Shown here: in pieces, positions 24,306 through 32,037 of the stretch | How positions within the stretch are numbered: the first letter of the stretch is position 1 | Layout of the letters: every line of letters begins with the position of its first letter | Assembly (NCBI GenBank): GCA_017642885.1 | Contig: JAEPOM010000010.1 | Span: 47,907 to 111,906, forward strand | Source of the DNA: Henriciella sp. | GTDB lineage: Bacteria; Pseudomonadota; Alphaproteobacteria; Caulobacterales; Hyphomonadaceae | Reading direction: 5' to 3' | Length of the DNA: 64,000 nt | Made by a program: the position numbers and the translations under genes | The notes under the pieces: model-generated | What the model was told of the DNA's origin: nothing | Databases searched by the model: none | Seen by the model: the letters and a program-made list of their open reading frames with translations, nothing else

Positions 24306-24335
24306 GAAAAAAGCCCGCATCTTGCGATGCGGGCT
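24306..24335 (-). terminator. Rho-independent terminator for the leftward ECF sigma gene
   Basis: A perfect 10-bp stem (24312-24321 with 24326-24335) with loop TTGC is followed, on the minus strand, by six T residues (24312-24307). It lies about 110 bp after the stop of the ECF gene at 24446 and upstream of the GGDEF gene, so it separates the two leftward units. Confidence 0.85.
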
Positions 24336-24445
24336 AGGGAATAATGGAGATTTGGAAACGGGCGTTTCCATTGACCCTACGCACGAGCCGTCAAAAGCGT
24401 TCCATTTTTTTCAAAAAAAATTCCGTTCGGTCGAAATGCATCCAC

Positions 24446-25018
24446 TCAGGCCGCGGTTTTGATCAGCTCATCCACTCGGCCGAAGATGTCATCCAGGCCG
24501 TGGAACACAATGCTTTGGCCAGGAGCTTTCGGTGCAGTGGCGGAGTCTTTGGACAGGATTTCGGCGAGCTTACCGCGGGCGCGATTGATCCGGCTCTTGA
24601 TAGTGCCGACCGAGCAATTGCAGATCAAGGCAGCCTCTTCATAAGAATACCCGGCTGCGAGCACGAGGATGAAGACGTCCCGCTGCTCGGCGTTCAGCTT
24701 GAACAAGGCTTGAATTGCGTCGGAGCAAGCCGAACGATTATCCAGCTGACACTCTTGAACCAATCGGTATTCAAATTCTGCGGGATCATAGTAGTCAACT
24801 GGGCGTTGCTTTCGAACCAGTTGCAGGAATTCGTTGCGCGTGATCGTGAACATCCAGGCGCGGAAGGATCCTCGTTTGGGATCAAATGTTGTCCTGGCTT
24901 TCCACGCTTTCAAACACGCATTCTGGACGATGTCGTCCGCAGTATCCCGGTTTGAACTCAACATGCGCGCATATGCGCGAATCTCCGGCAATATGGATTC
25001 AAGTTCGTCTGTGAACAT
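24446..25018 (-). CDS. ECF sigma factor (EcfG-like), copy A
   Basis: This is a 190-residue extracytoplasmic-function sigma factor. Region 2 is LPEIRAYARMLSSNRDTADD, then VQNACLKAW and FRAWMFTITRNEF. Region 4 is LNAEQRDVFILVLAAGYSYEEAA, then CSVGTIKSRINRARGKL. No anti-sigma gene adjoins it. It is strongly similar to the divergent gene at 25287, so a duplication is likely. The style resembles EcfG of the general stress response, which fits a NepR-like gene in the same window, but membership is inference. GAGGGG lies 7 bases before the ATG. A terminator follows at 24306. Confidence 0.85.
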   Translation of the reverse strand: MFTDELESILPEIRAYARMLSSNRDTADDIVQNACLKAWKARTTFDPKRGSFRAWMFTITRNEFLQLVRKQRPVDYYDPAEFEYRLVQECQLDNRSACSDAIQALFKLNAEQRDVFILVLAAGYSYEEAALICNCSVGTIKSRINRARGKLAEILSKDSATAPKAPGQSIVFHGLDDIFGRVDELIKTAA

Positions 25019-25286
25019 CGAACAGCCCCTCTAGCCGTTAAAGATGTCCAAAGAGTTGGTTAATTAATGGTAAACTCAATTCTTCATTCGTAAATCTTGT
25101 AACTGATTTGGGTGACATCGGTATAGTTTGAAGTGTTCTCAAGCTTTCGGCTCCAATCAGCTCAAACTTGCTTGTCCAATGGGGTGTGGGAGGGCGACCT
25201 TTGTGCCCAATTTAAAGTCTTCAGCCTTGGAAACGAATTCTTAGGTATTAAAAAACTAGTGTAGGTTGAATTATGGGGATTTCGCG

Positions 25287-25856
25287 ATGTTCTCTGAGAA
25301 ATTAGAGGCGCTATTACCAGAATTACGAGCCTACGCTCGGATGCTCTGCCGTGATGTAACGCGGTCGGATGACCTGGTTCAGAACGCCTGTTTGAAAGCC
25401 TGGCAACATCAGGACGATTTTGATCCGGAAAAGGGGCCGCTGCGCGCCTGGATGTTTCGGATCTTACGAAACGATTTCTACCAACAGCGCCGCGTCGACA
25501 TTCGCAGTGAAACGCGTGAACAGGAAGAAATTGAAGCTCAGCTTGTGGCTGACTGCAATCTCGAACAACGCTCCAGCCTCACGCGCATGCTGCAGGCTGT
25601 CGATTCTCTCAAACGGGTCCAGCGAGAAGCGTTTTTGCTCGTCGTGGCCGCTGGGTTCACTTACGAAGAGGCTGCGAAAGTTCTGCGTTGTTCGGAAGGC
25701 ACGGTCAAAAGTCGGGTCAGCCGCGCCAGAGAAATGGCGCTCGGACGTTACCATTCCGAACAAAGCCTGCCTGAGACCAAGCCTCAAAAGAACTCGCCAA
25801 TTGACGACCTGCACGATGCACTCAATCGGATTCAGCTTCGATACTCGGCCGCTTAA
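25287..25856 (+). CDS. ECF sigma factor (EcfG-like), copy B
   Basis: This is a 189-residue ECF sigma factor. Region 2 is LPELRAYARMLCRDVTRSDD, then VQNACLKAW and LRAWMFRILRNDF. Region 4 is LKRVQREAFLLVVAAGFTYEEAA, then CSEGTVKSRVSRAREM. It shares long identical stretches with copy A, with which it is divergent across 268 bp. ATG 25287 is chosen because GGGGA (25276-25280) precedes it; the TTG at 25266 lacks one. A polar C-terminal tail of about 30 residues follows region 4. I saw no perfect EcfG promoter (GGAAC-N17-CGTT) before either gene. Confidence 0.85.
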   Translation: MFSEKLEALLPELRAYARMLCRDVTRSDDLVQNACLKAWQHQDDFDPEKGPLRAWMFRILRNDFYQQRRVDIRSETREQEEIEAQLVADCNLEQRSSLTRMLQAVDSLKRVQREAFLLVVAAGFTYEEAAKVLRCSEGTVKSRVSRAREMALGRYHSEQSLPETKPQKNSPIDDLHDALNRIQLRYSAA

Positions 25857-25865
25857 GCACGCAGC

Positions 25866-27461
25866 TTAGAGCAATCGCGTTTCTTCCAGTAGATCCGGCA
25901 AATCGTTCTCGTACAGGACGACATCGTTTTCGTTACTGATTTCGCTGACGAGTTTGCGCGCTTCGGCGAAGGAGCTTCGCGCGTGGAATTCGGCTTTTGA
26001 CGCGTCCAGCGCAGCCGTAAACGCTTCGATCCGATCGGGATTCACCGCGATGATCGTGTCGCAAAGCGCGGACGCATGTTCGCCTAGACGGCCATGTACG
26101 CGGTCGTGTTCGAGGCCCAATTCAGCCACGCCCGGCGTCACCAGGATAGCTTTGCCTCCGCGCTTTTTCGCCAGTGTATTCAGCACCGTGACAGCATTCT
26201 TGAAGCCTACCTCATTAGAATTGTAGGCATCGTCCAGAACCAGAGGTTGGCCGGGAGATTCGACCTTTTGCAAGCGATGCTGAACCTGCTCAACATCTTT
26301 GGAAAACGCCGGGATACGCGTCGCGGTCACCGGGCTAATCAGAAAAGTCATCGCCACGGCGAGGGCCGAGTTCAGGATATTGTGGTCGCCCAGAAGCGGC
26401 AGCGTGTAGGTAATCGGCGACTCTAATGGTGCGCGCGTATTTTGAATTGCGATCGACCAGTTACTGTCCTCTAGCTCGGCGCGGATAATCTGGAAGTCTG
26501 CGCTCTCGGTCTCTCCCACCGTTCGGATTAGGTCCGGGTACTGCGCCTGCAACTCAGCAAACGGTTTGTGTTCGAGGAGGTCGTGCGGATAGACGGCCAT
26601 TCCGCCGCGGGCGCAAACATGCTCCACCAGCTCAGATTTCGCTTTCGCGATTGTTGCGATATCTCCGAAGCGCTCGGTATGGGCGTTGCCGATTGCTGTG
26701 ACGATGCCGTAGCCAGGGTCTGCGAAATCACAGAGCCGTTTGATGGATCCGATGCCGTAGGCGCCCATCTCGGCGATGAAATACTTATGCCCGCGCTGCA
26801 GCTTTTCGCGAATGTTACGGGTCAGACCAAGCACAGTATTGATGCTGCCGGGGCTGTAAAAGACAGGCCCCGCCGACTCTAGGATTTCTGCTAATATATG
26901 CTTGGTCGTCGTCTTGCCGAATGAGCCGGTAATGCCAATTGTCACGGGCTTGAAGCGATGCAGCTTGTCGACTGCTTGATCCACAAAGCCTTGATTAACC
27001 CGCTCCTGGAAGGGCCGTAGCAACCGGTTGGCGAGCATGATCCAGAGCGGGGTCAGCTGCAGAATGGCAAACACCGCAAACGCGTGGATCCATAACAGCG
27101 CTAAACTAAGCAAAAAGAACCCGCGGCTGAGCCAGCGAATCCGCTTCAGGCGCTGCGTTGCCACAAGCTTTTTCTTGTAGGAATAGCTGCGTTCGCGGAG
27201 CGCCAGTACGGCGAGCAGCCCGGCGGCGGCAAGCCAGAAATAGACGCCCAATCCAACATAAGCCTGTGCGATAAACAGCGCGATCAGCCCCATGCTCGCG
27301 AGAACATCGAACAAACGCACGCGAAACACCGCACCGATAAAGCGCGAGCTGTCATACTCTTCCTGCTGGAAATAGGTCAGGATCGTGTTGATCCGAACCA
27401 TGCCAAAGCCAGCAAGCGCGATCAGAAAGCAGATAAAAGGCAGGTGGCTCAATATGTTCAT
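25866..27461 (-). CDS. Membrane-anchored MurF-like Mur ligase
   Basis: This is a 531-residue Mur ligase-family protein. Residues 1-150 hold about five transmembrane helices, which canonical MurF lacks. The ATP loop GSFGKTTT is at 179-186, and the central ligase motifs (EMGAYGIGSIKRL and AIGNAHTERFG) and the C-terminal domain with DDAYNSNEVGFKNA and GVAELGLEHD match MurF. Mur ligases join an amino acid or dipeptide to a carboxylate using ATP. It overlaps the hydrolase gene by 4 bases and is near a Ddl-like gene, so it probably uses a Ddl-made dipeptide-like product. The true substrate is unknown. Confidence 0.85.
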   Translation of the reverse strand: MNILSHLPFICFLIALAGFGMVRINTILTYFQQEEYDSSRFIGAVFRVRLFDVLASMGLIALFIAQAYVGLGVYFWLAAAGLLAVLALRERSYSYKKKLVATQRLKRIRWLSRGFFLLSLALLWIHAFAVFAILQLTPLWIMLANRLLRPFQERVNQGFVDQAVDKLHRFKPVTIGITGSFGKTTTKHILAEILESAGPVFYSPGSINTVLGLTRNIREKLQRGHKYFIAEMGAYGIGSIKRLCDFADPGYGIVTAIGNAHTERFGDIATIAKAKSELVEHVCARGGMAVYPHDLLEHKPFAELQAQYPDLIRTVGETESADFQIIRAELEDSNWSIAIQNTRAPLESPITYTLPLLGDHNILNSALAVAMTFLISPVTATRIPAFSKDVEQVQHRLQKVESPGQPLVLDDAYNSNEVGFKNAVTVLNTLAKKRGGKAILVTPGVAELGLEHDRVHGRLGEHASALCDTIIAVNPDRIEAFTAALDASKAEFHARSSFAEARKLVSEISNENDVVLYENDLPDLLEETRLL

Positions 27462-28219
27462 GACGCGCCCAATCGCTCTTTGACGGCAAGGGCGATCTGG
27501 TGGCGACCGCGATCCAGGATCGAGATGTGATCATAATGTGGACAGACGATCAGCGATGAATTTTCGATGCCTGATGCCAGCTTCTGTCCGACTTCAACGG
27601 GTGTATCCACATCCTGACCGCCGTAGATCAGCGTGGTCGGGGCCTGGATTTGGGGGAGGGTGGCCGTCTGGTCTTCATTGACCGTTTTCACGAAGATATC
27701 TCGCATCCCGATCTCGCGGCTATGGATATAGTCGACGGAGCCATATTGCTTTTCGAGTGCCAGCAGGGCTTCTTCCCCGTTTGCCATGGCTTTTCGAAAC
27801 TTGAAGACCATGCCGCGCTGTCGGCCTTTGAGCTTCTGCCAGGAGGTACGGGTCCGCGGGACTCCAGCTGAGGCAACCAGAACAAGGTGCTCAATCGTAT
27901 CGTGATGCTTGGCTGCGATCCGCATGCCAACCCGACCCCCAAAAGAGTGCCCGACCCAGGTAAACCGAGTGACGCCATGCTCCGATTTCAGGAAATTTAG
28001 CACGTGCTCCGCGTAATTCTCCGTCCCCCAGGTTTCGTCGGGGCGCGGTGTATCGCCAAAGCCAGGAAAATCGATGAGATAGCTGTTCGCGACGGGCGCA
28101 ATTGCCTCGGCGACCGGGATAAAATCTCGATAGGAGCGCCCCCAACCGTGCCCAAACACAACGGGAGGCTTCGAGCTGTCCCCAATTTGAACCAAATTTG
28201 GCTTCAATGCTGTAGTCAT
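27458..28219 (-). CDS. Alpha/beta hydrolase
   Basis: This 253-residue hydrolase has the oxyanion stretch VVFGHGWGRSYRDF near residue 20, the nucleophile elbow GHSFGG (Ser at about 98), an Asp in TTLIYGGQDVDTPV near 208 and a His in CPHYDHISIL near 235, so the triad is complete. No signal peptide is seen, so it is cytoplasmic. It overlaps the Mur ligase gene by 4 bases, with which it is surely co-transcribed, and is divergent from the Ddl-like gene. It may edit, release or recycle the ligase product. Confidence 0.85.
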   Translation of the reverse strand: MTTALKPNLVQIGDSSKPPVVFGHGWGRSYRDFIPVAEAIAPVANSYLIDFPGFGDTPRPDETWGTENYAEHVLNFLKSEHGVTRFTWVGHSFGGRVGMRIAAKHHDTIEHLVLVASAGVPRTRTSWQKLKGRQRGMVFKFRKAMANGEEALLALEKQYGSVDYIHSREIGMRDIFVKTVNEDQTATLPQIQAPTTLIYGGQDVDTPVEVGQKLASGIENSSLIVCPHYDHISILDRGRHQIALAVKERLGAS

Positions 28220-28293
28220 AGACTGGCTTGATCCCGCTCGGCGATTCGCTCTCTATACTCTACGCAGACCTTAGACTTAAGACTGGTGAAAAA

Positions 28294-29448
28294 TTGGCAA
28301 AATCGCTCAAAACTGTGATTATTTTCGGCGGCGCCAGCTCAGAGCACGATGTCAGCGTCGTCAGCGCGCACCAATTGATGGATGCAGCGGACGTCCGAAA
28401 CGTCGATATTCTGCCGGTCTACACTGATTTCGCCAACCGGTTCTGGATTGGCGCCAGCCTGCGCGATATCTCCACGTACAAGCCGCGGCCGCCGCTGAGT
28501 CAGCAGATTACGTTCCGTTGGAGCGACAATGGCCCAGTCGTCTGCGCTATGGACGGAACCGTGATTCAGCCGGTGGACTGCGTCTTGCCAGTGTTTCATG
28601 GCACATTTGGCGAAGATGGGCGGATCCAGGCTTATTTCGAGCTGCTCGGCATTCCTGTCACCGGACTATCCGCGTCAGGTACATCAATCGCGATGCGCAA
28701 GGATGTCACCAAGGCTCTGGTAAAAGCGGCTGGAGTGAATGTGCTGCCGCATGTCTCGGTCAATCGCGCGCAAATTGAAGACGCCGACATGATCCTACCT
28801 GACGTGAAGGCGGCCCTCGGATATCCGGTCATCGTCAAGCCCGCTAATCTAGGATCAAGTGTTGGGGTTGGCCTCGCCAAGACGGCCGAGGAGGTCTGGC
28901 CCCTGGTTGAGTACGTACTCAAGAAGGACACGCTCGCACTGATCGAACCGCAGGTTCAGAATCTGGTCGAGTACAATATTGCGATGATCGCCGAAGGGGA
29001 GGAGATCAAGCTCTCCGCGATTGAGCGCCCGAAATCAGGTGCTGAGCTGCTCGATTTTCGCGAGAAGTATCTGTCGGCTGATGGTGGGACCAAAGGCACG
29101 TTCAAGCCCTCCGAGGGAATGCTCTCGCTCACCCGCGATATCAATCCGGACCTGCCCCGCGAACTACAGGACAAGATCCATGACTATGCCCGCAAGACGT
29201 TTGCGGCGCTCGGCAAACGCGGTGCCCCGCGTATTGATTTCATGTCGAACAAGGAAACCGGTGAGCTCTGGTTCAATGAAATCAACGCAATTCCAGGCTC
29301 ATACGGCTTTTTCCTATGGGAAGCAGCGGCCGAGCCGTTGCTGTTTCCGGAGCTGATCCAGCACCTGATCAATGAAGCAACTGGCGATACGATTAAGACG
29401 TTCGAAGATCCGGTTCCTCAAGACGCGCGTTTGTTGCCGCGTCGCTAG
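28294..29448 (+). CDS. D-alanine--D-alanine ligase-like ATP-grasp enzyme
   Basis: This 384-residue ATP-grasp ligase has IIFGGASSEHDVSVVSAHQL at the N-terminus, the ATP-grasp segments YPVIVKPANLGSSVGVGLA near residue 182 and RIDFMSN, and the metal-binding end WFNEINAIPGSYGFFLWEAA. Canonical Ddl reads ENTLPGMT there, so the C-terminal site resembles the Van/variant branch. TTG 28294 is preferred: ATG 28228 lies only 9 bp from the divergent hydrolase start and lacks a ribosome binding site, while GGTGA (28285-28289) precedes the TTG. It likely makes a D-Ala-D-X dipeptide or ester. Confidence 0.85.
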   Translation: MAKSLKTVIIFGGASSEHDVSVVSAHQLMDAADVRNVDILPVYTDFANRFWIGASLRDISTYKPRPPLSQQITFRWSDNGPVVCAMDGTVIQPVDCVLPVFHGTFGEDGRIQAYFELLGIPVTGLSASGTSIAMRKDVTKALVKAAGVNVLPHVSVNRAQIEDADMILPDVKAALGYPVIVKPANLGSSVGVGLAKTAEEVWPLVEYVLKKDTLALIEPQVQNLVEYNIAMIAEGEEIKLSAIERPKSGAELLDFREKYLSADGGTKGTFKPSEGMLSLTRDINPDLPRELQDKIHDYARKTFAALGKRGAPRIDFMSNKETGELWFNEINAIPGSYGFFLWEAAAEPLLFPELIQHLINEATGDTIKTFEDPVPQDARLLPRR

Positions 29449-30215
29449 CCTGACATCAGATCGTATATCTCAGCCGACAGCCGGGCGATCTCGGGCTGGA
29501 AGTCCTCGTCTTCGGGTAGCTCATCGGCGAGGACAACCAGATAATAAGCCGCGTCCGGGCTCTCAATGATTGCGATATCGTGGCAGAGCCCGTTCAGACT
29601 GCCCGTTTTGTGCGCGATGCTAGCGGCGTCAGGCAGGCGTTTCGGAATGCGTTCATTGCGCAGATTGTTCGCCAGCATGTGTTTGATGAAGCCGTAGTCC
29701 GGAACCGTATCGATCAATCGCAAGAGACGCAGACAGTCGTGCGCGGTGGTCCGATTGGCACGCAGGGGTGTACCAAGGGCATCATCAGAGAAACCGACGG
29801 CAAGATTTGTATCGTTGAGACCCTTCTCGCTCAGCCAGGCATTTACCTTGTCCAAACCCACCGCATCAAGGATCGCGGTCGTTGCGGGATTATCGCTAAC
29901 GATGATCATCAAGCCGATCAGGGCTTTGAGTGAAATTCGATCGCTCGGATCGAATGCCTGCAAAATGGAGCAATAAAACGTCTCTTCCAGGTCGCGCACG
30001 GAGCGTGTTTCGGTCAGGTCGAGATGATCTGCAGCAGCACAGGCAATGGCGGCTTTTACGACGCTGGCCGAAGGAACGGAAAGCTGAGAATTGACTGATA
30101 CGGCGATGTCAGGATCGATTTTCGACTGCACAGCCAGAGCTATCTGACCGGGCCGACCGGCAAAGATCCGACAGATGTGATTTAGGCGGTCGATGATAGA
30201 TGCGGACATGGGCAT
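29445..30215 (-). CDS. Class A beta-lactamase-fold serine hydrolase, no signal peptide
   Basis: This 256-residue serine hydrolase has SVVK at residues 51-54, SDN at 107-109 and HKTG with Lys at 203, the three motifs of class A beta-lactamases. The Glu of the omega loop (ExxLN) is not found; that stretch reads LGTPLRANRTTAHD. No N-terminal signal peptide is seen, unlike true beta-lactamases, which are periplasmic. Start options are GTG 30224, ATG 30215 and ATG 30209; none has a strong ribosome binding site. It is convergent with the Ddl-like gene (4-base overlap). Its substrate may be that pathway's product. Confidence 0.75.
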   Translation of the reverse strand: MPMSASIIDRLNHICRIFAGRPGQIALAVQSKIDPDIAVSVNSQLSVPSASVVKAAIACAAADHLDLTETRSVRDLEETFYCSILQAFDPSDRISLKALIGLMIIVSDNPATTAILDAVGLDKVNAWLSEKGLNDTNLAVGFSDDALGTPLRANRTTAHDCLRLLRLIDTVPDYGFIKHMLANNLRNERIPKRLPDAASIAHKTGSLNGLCHDIAIIESPDAAYYLVVLADELPEDEDFQPEIARLSAEIYDLMSG

Positions 30216-30278
30216 TCTTCGCACGTTCGCGCCCGTCCCGTCGATCCCCGATTGAGCGTAAGTCTGTTATGGAGTGCA

Positions 30279-30300
30279 ATTAGTTGCATATGCAACTAAT
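30279..30300. promoter_or_regulatory. Perfect 22-bp palindrome upstream of hppD
   Basis: The arms ATTAGTTGCAT (30279-30289) and ATGCAACTAAT (30290-30300) meet with no spacer and match perfectly. The site ends 51 bp before the hppD start, where a repressor could block the promoter. Such AT-rich palindromes with TTGCA..TGCAA cores suit MarR-family regulators, which are known to control tyrosine catabolism in alphaproteobacteria; no regulator gene is adjacent, so the binder is inferred. Confidence 0.75.
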
Positions 30301-30351
30301 AACTGATATATCGCCCTCAGTTTCACCAGAAATCGTATGCGGAGGTGTCCC

Positions 30352-31452
30352 ATGGCGGACTTGTTTGAGAACCCAGCCGGTCTTGATGGCTTTGAATTCA
30401 TTGAATTTTCAGCTCCCGAGAAAGGCATGCTCGAACCAGTATTCGAGACCATGGGGTTTACCAAGGTCGCGCGGCATCGTTCCAAGCAAGTTGAGTTGTG
30501 GCGACAGGGCGGCATCAATCTCATCACCAATTACGAGCCGAAATCGGCAGCGTGGTATTTTGCTCGCGAGCATGGGGCTAGCGCGTGCGGTATGGGGTTC
30601 CGTGTTCGCGATGCGCGCGCTGCTTATGACCATCTACTCGAGCAAGGCGCTGAACCGGTCCAGGTTGAAACGGGGCCAATGGAATTGCACATCCCGGGCA
30701 TTCGCGGCATCGGCAATTCGATCATTTATCTGATCGACCGTTACACTCAGGATGGCGAAGGTCTCTCTATCTACGATATCGACTTCGAGTATTTGCCCGG
30801 CGTCGACCGCCATCCGGAAGGGTTCGGCTTCGAACTCATCGATCACCTGACGCATAATGTTTATGGTGGTCGGATGGCCTATTGGGCGGACTTTTATGAG
30901 AAGCTCTTCAACTTCCAGGAAATCCGCTATTTCGACATCAAAGGCGAATATACGGGCCTGACCTCGAAAGCGCTAACAGCGCCAGACGGAAAGATCCGCA
31001 TTCCATTGAACGAAGAAGGCAAATCTGGTGGAGGCCAGATCGAAGAGTTCCTGCGCGAATTCAATGGTGAAGGCATTCAGCACATTGCTCTGATCTGCGA
31101 TGACTTGGTCGCCTGCTGGGACAAGCTTCAAAAGGGTGGAGTCCCGTTCATGACGGCCCCACCTGAGACTTACTATGATATGCTGAGCGAGCGGCTTCCA
31201 GGTCACGGCGAGCCGGTGGATCAATTGCAATCGCGCGGCATCCTGCTTGATGGCACAACAGAAGGCGGAGCGCCGCGTCTGCTCCTGCAAATCTTTGCCG
31301 AACCGCGCATCGGTCCGGTTTTCTTCGAGTTCATCCAGCGTAAGGGCGATTACAAAGAAGGCTTTGGCGAAGGCAATTTCAAAGCCTTGTTCGAGAGCAT
31401 TGAACGTGATCAGGTCAATCGCGGTGTATTGAACGTCGAGGAGCCGGCTTAA
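30352..31452 (+). CDS. hppD: 4-hydroxyphenylpyruvate dioxygenase
   Basis: This cytoplasmic iron(II) enzyme converts 4-hydroxyphenylpyruvate to homogentisate in tyrosine breakdown. The 366-residue product has two VOC domains. The C-terminal one carries the metal ligands: His in the DHLTHNV motif near residue 165, His in GIQHIAL, and Glu in [14 protein letters not shown] 30352 has GGAGGT at 30341-30346. It begins an operon with the VOC gene at 31483 and the FAH-family gene at 32038. A perfect palindrome lies in its promoter. Confidence 0.96.
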   Translation: MADLFENPAGLDGFEFIEFSAPEKGMLEPVFETMGFTKVARHRSKQVELWRQGGINLITNYEPKSAAWYFAREHGASACGMGFRVRDARAAYDHLLEQGAEPVQVETGPMELHIPGIRGIGNSIIYLIDRYTQDGEGLSIYDIDFEYLPGVDRHPEGFGFELIDHLTHNVYGGRMAYWADFYEKLFNFQEIRYFDIKGEYTGLTSKALTAPDGKIRIPLNEEGKSGGGQIEEFLREFNGEGIQHIALICDDLVACWDKLQKGGVPFMTAPPETYYDMLSERLPGHGEPVDQLQSRGILLDGTTEGGAPRLLLQIFAEPRIGPVFFEFIQRKGDYKEGFGEGNFKALFESIERDQVNRGVLNVEEPA

Positions 31453-31482
31453 GCTGGCGCTGGAAACGATCGGGAGGTCAAA

Positions 31483-32034
31483 ATGACGGAAGCTCCGAAC
31501 CTGCAAGGCGTGCATCACGTGGCGTATCGCTGCAAGGACGCGAAAGAGACCGTGGAATTCTACCGCGATGTGCTCGGTATGGATTTCCAGCTTGCGATTG
31601 CGGAAGATCACGTCCCATCGACGGGTGCCTATGATCCTTACATGCACATCTTCCTCGATGCGGGAAATGGCAATGTGCTGGCCTTTTTCGAGTTGCCGGA
31701 ACAGCCTGATATGGGCCGTGATGAGAACACGCCGCAATGGGTGCAACATATCGCATTCAAGATCGGCTCAATGGAAGAATTGCTCGCCGCCAAACACCGA
31801 GCCGAAGCACATGGGCTCGACGTGCTAGGGCCGACGCATCACGGCATTTTCAAATCGATCTATTTCTTTGATCCGAACGGCCACCGTCTGGAGCTCGCCT
31901 GCAATATTGGCACGCCCGATCAGTATGCTGAGCTGAAACGTGTCGCACCAGTCATGCTCGAGGAATGGAGCCAGACCAAGAAAGCCCCCCGCCATGCGGC
32001 GTGGCTGCATGAAAAGATCGCTGAGGAAAGCTAA
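31483..32034 (+). CDS. VOC-family protein of the tyrosine operon
   Basis: This 183-residue protein has one vicinal-oxygen-chelate module pair. Likely metal ligands are His in GVHHVAYRC, His in WVQHIAFKI and Glu in GHRLELACN, which is the His-His-Glu set of glyoxalases and extradiol dioxygenases. It sits between hppD and the FAH gene, where homogentisate dioxygenase (HmgA) would normally be expected; HmgA is a cupin and is not in this window. The protein may act on a pathway intermediate, perhaps as a ring-cleaving or glyoxalase-like enzyme. The exact reaction is unknown. Confidence 0.75.
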   Translation: MTEAPNLQGVHHVAYRCKDAKETVEFYRDVLGMDFQLAIAEDHVPSTGAYDPYMHIFLDAGNGNVLAFFELPEQPDMGRDENTPQWVQHIAFKIGSMEELLAAKHRAEAHGLDVLGPTHHGIFKSIYFFDPNGHRLELACNIGTPDQYAELKRVAPVMLEEWSQTKKAPRHAAWLHEKIAEES

Positions 32035-32037
32035 GAC

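Noticed and set aside
24354..24369. Inverted repeat GGAAACG-GG-CGTTTCC
   Set aside because: It lies downstream of the ECF terminator in a gap with no clear promoter, is short, and probably arises by chance.
30973..31749. 258-codon open frame on the minus strand
   Set aside because: It runs antisense to hppD and the VOC gene, both of which have strong family motifs; it is a shadow frame.
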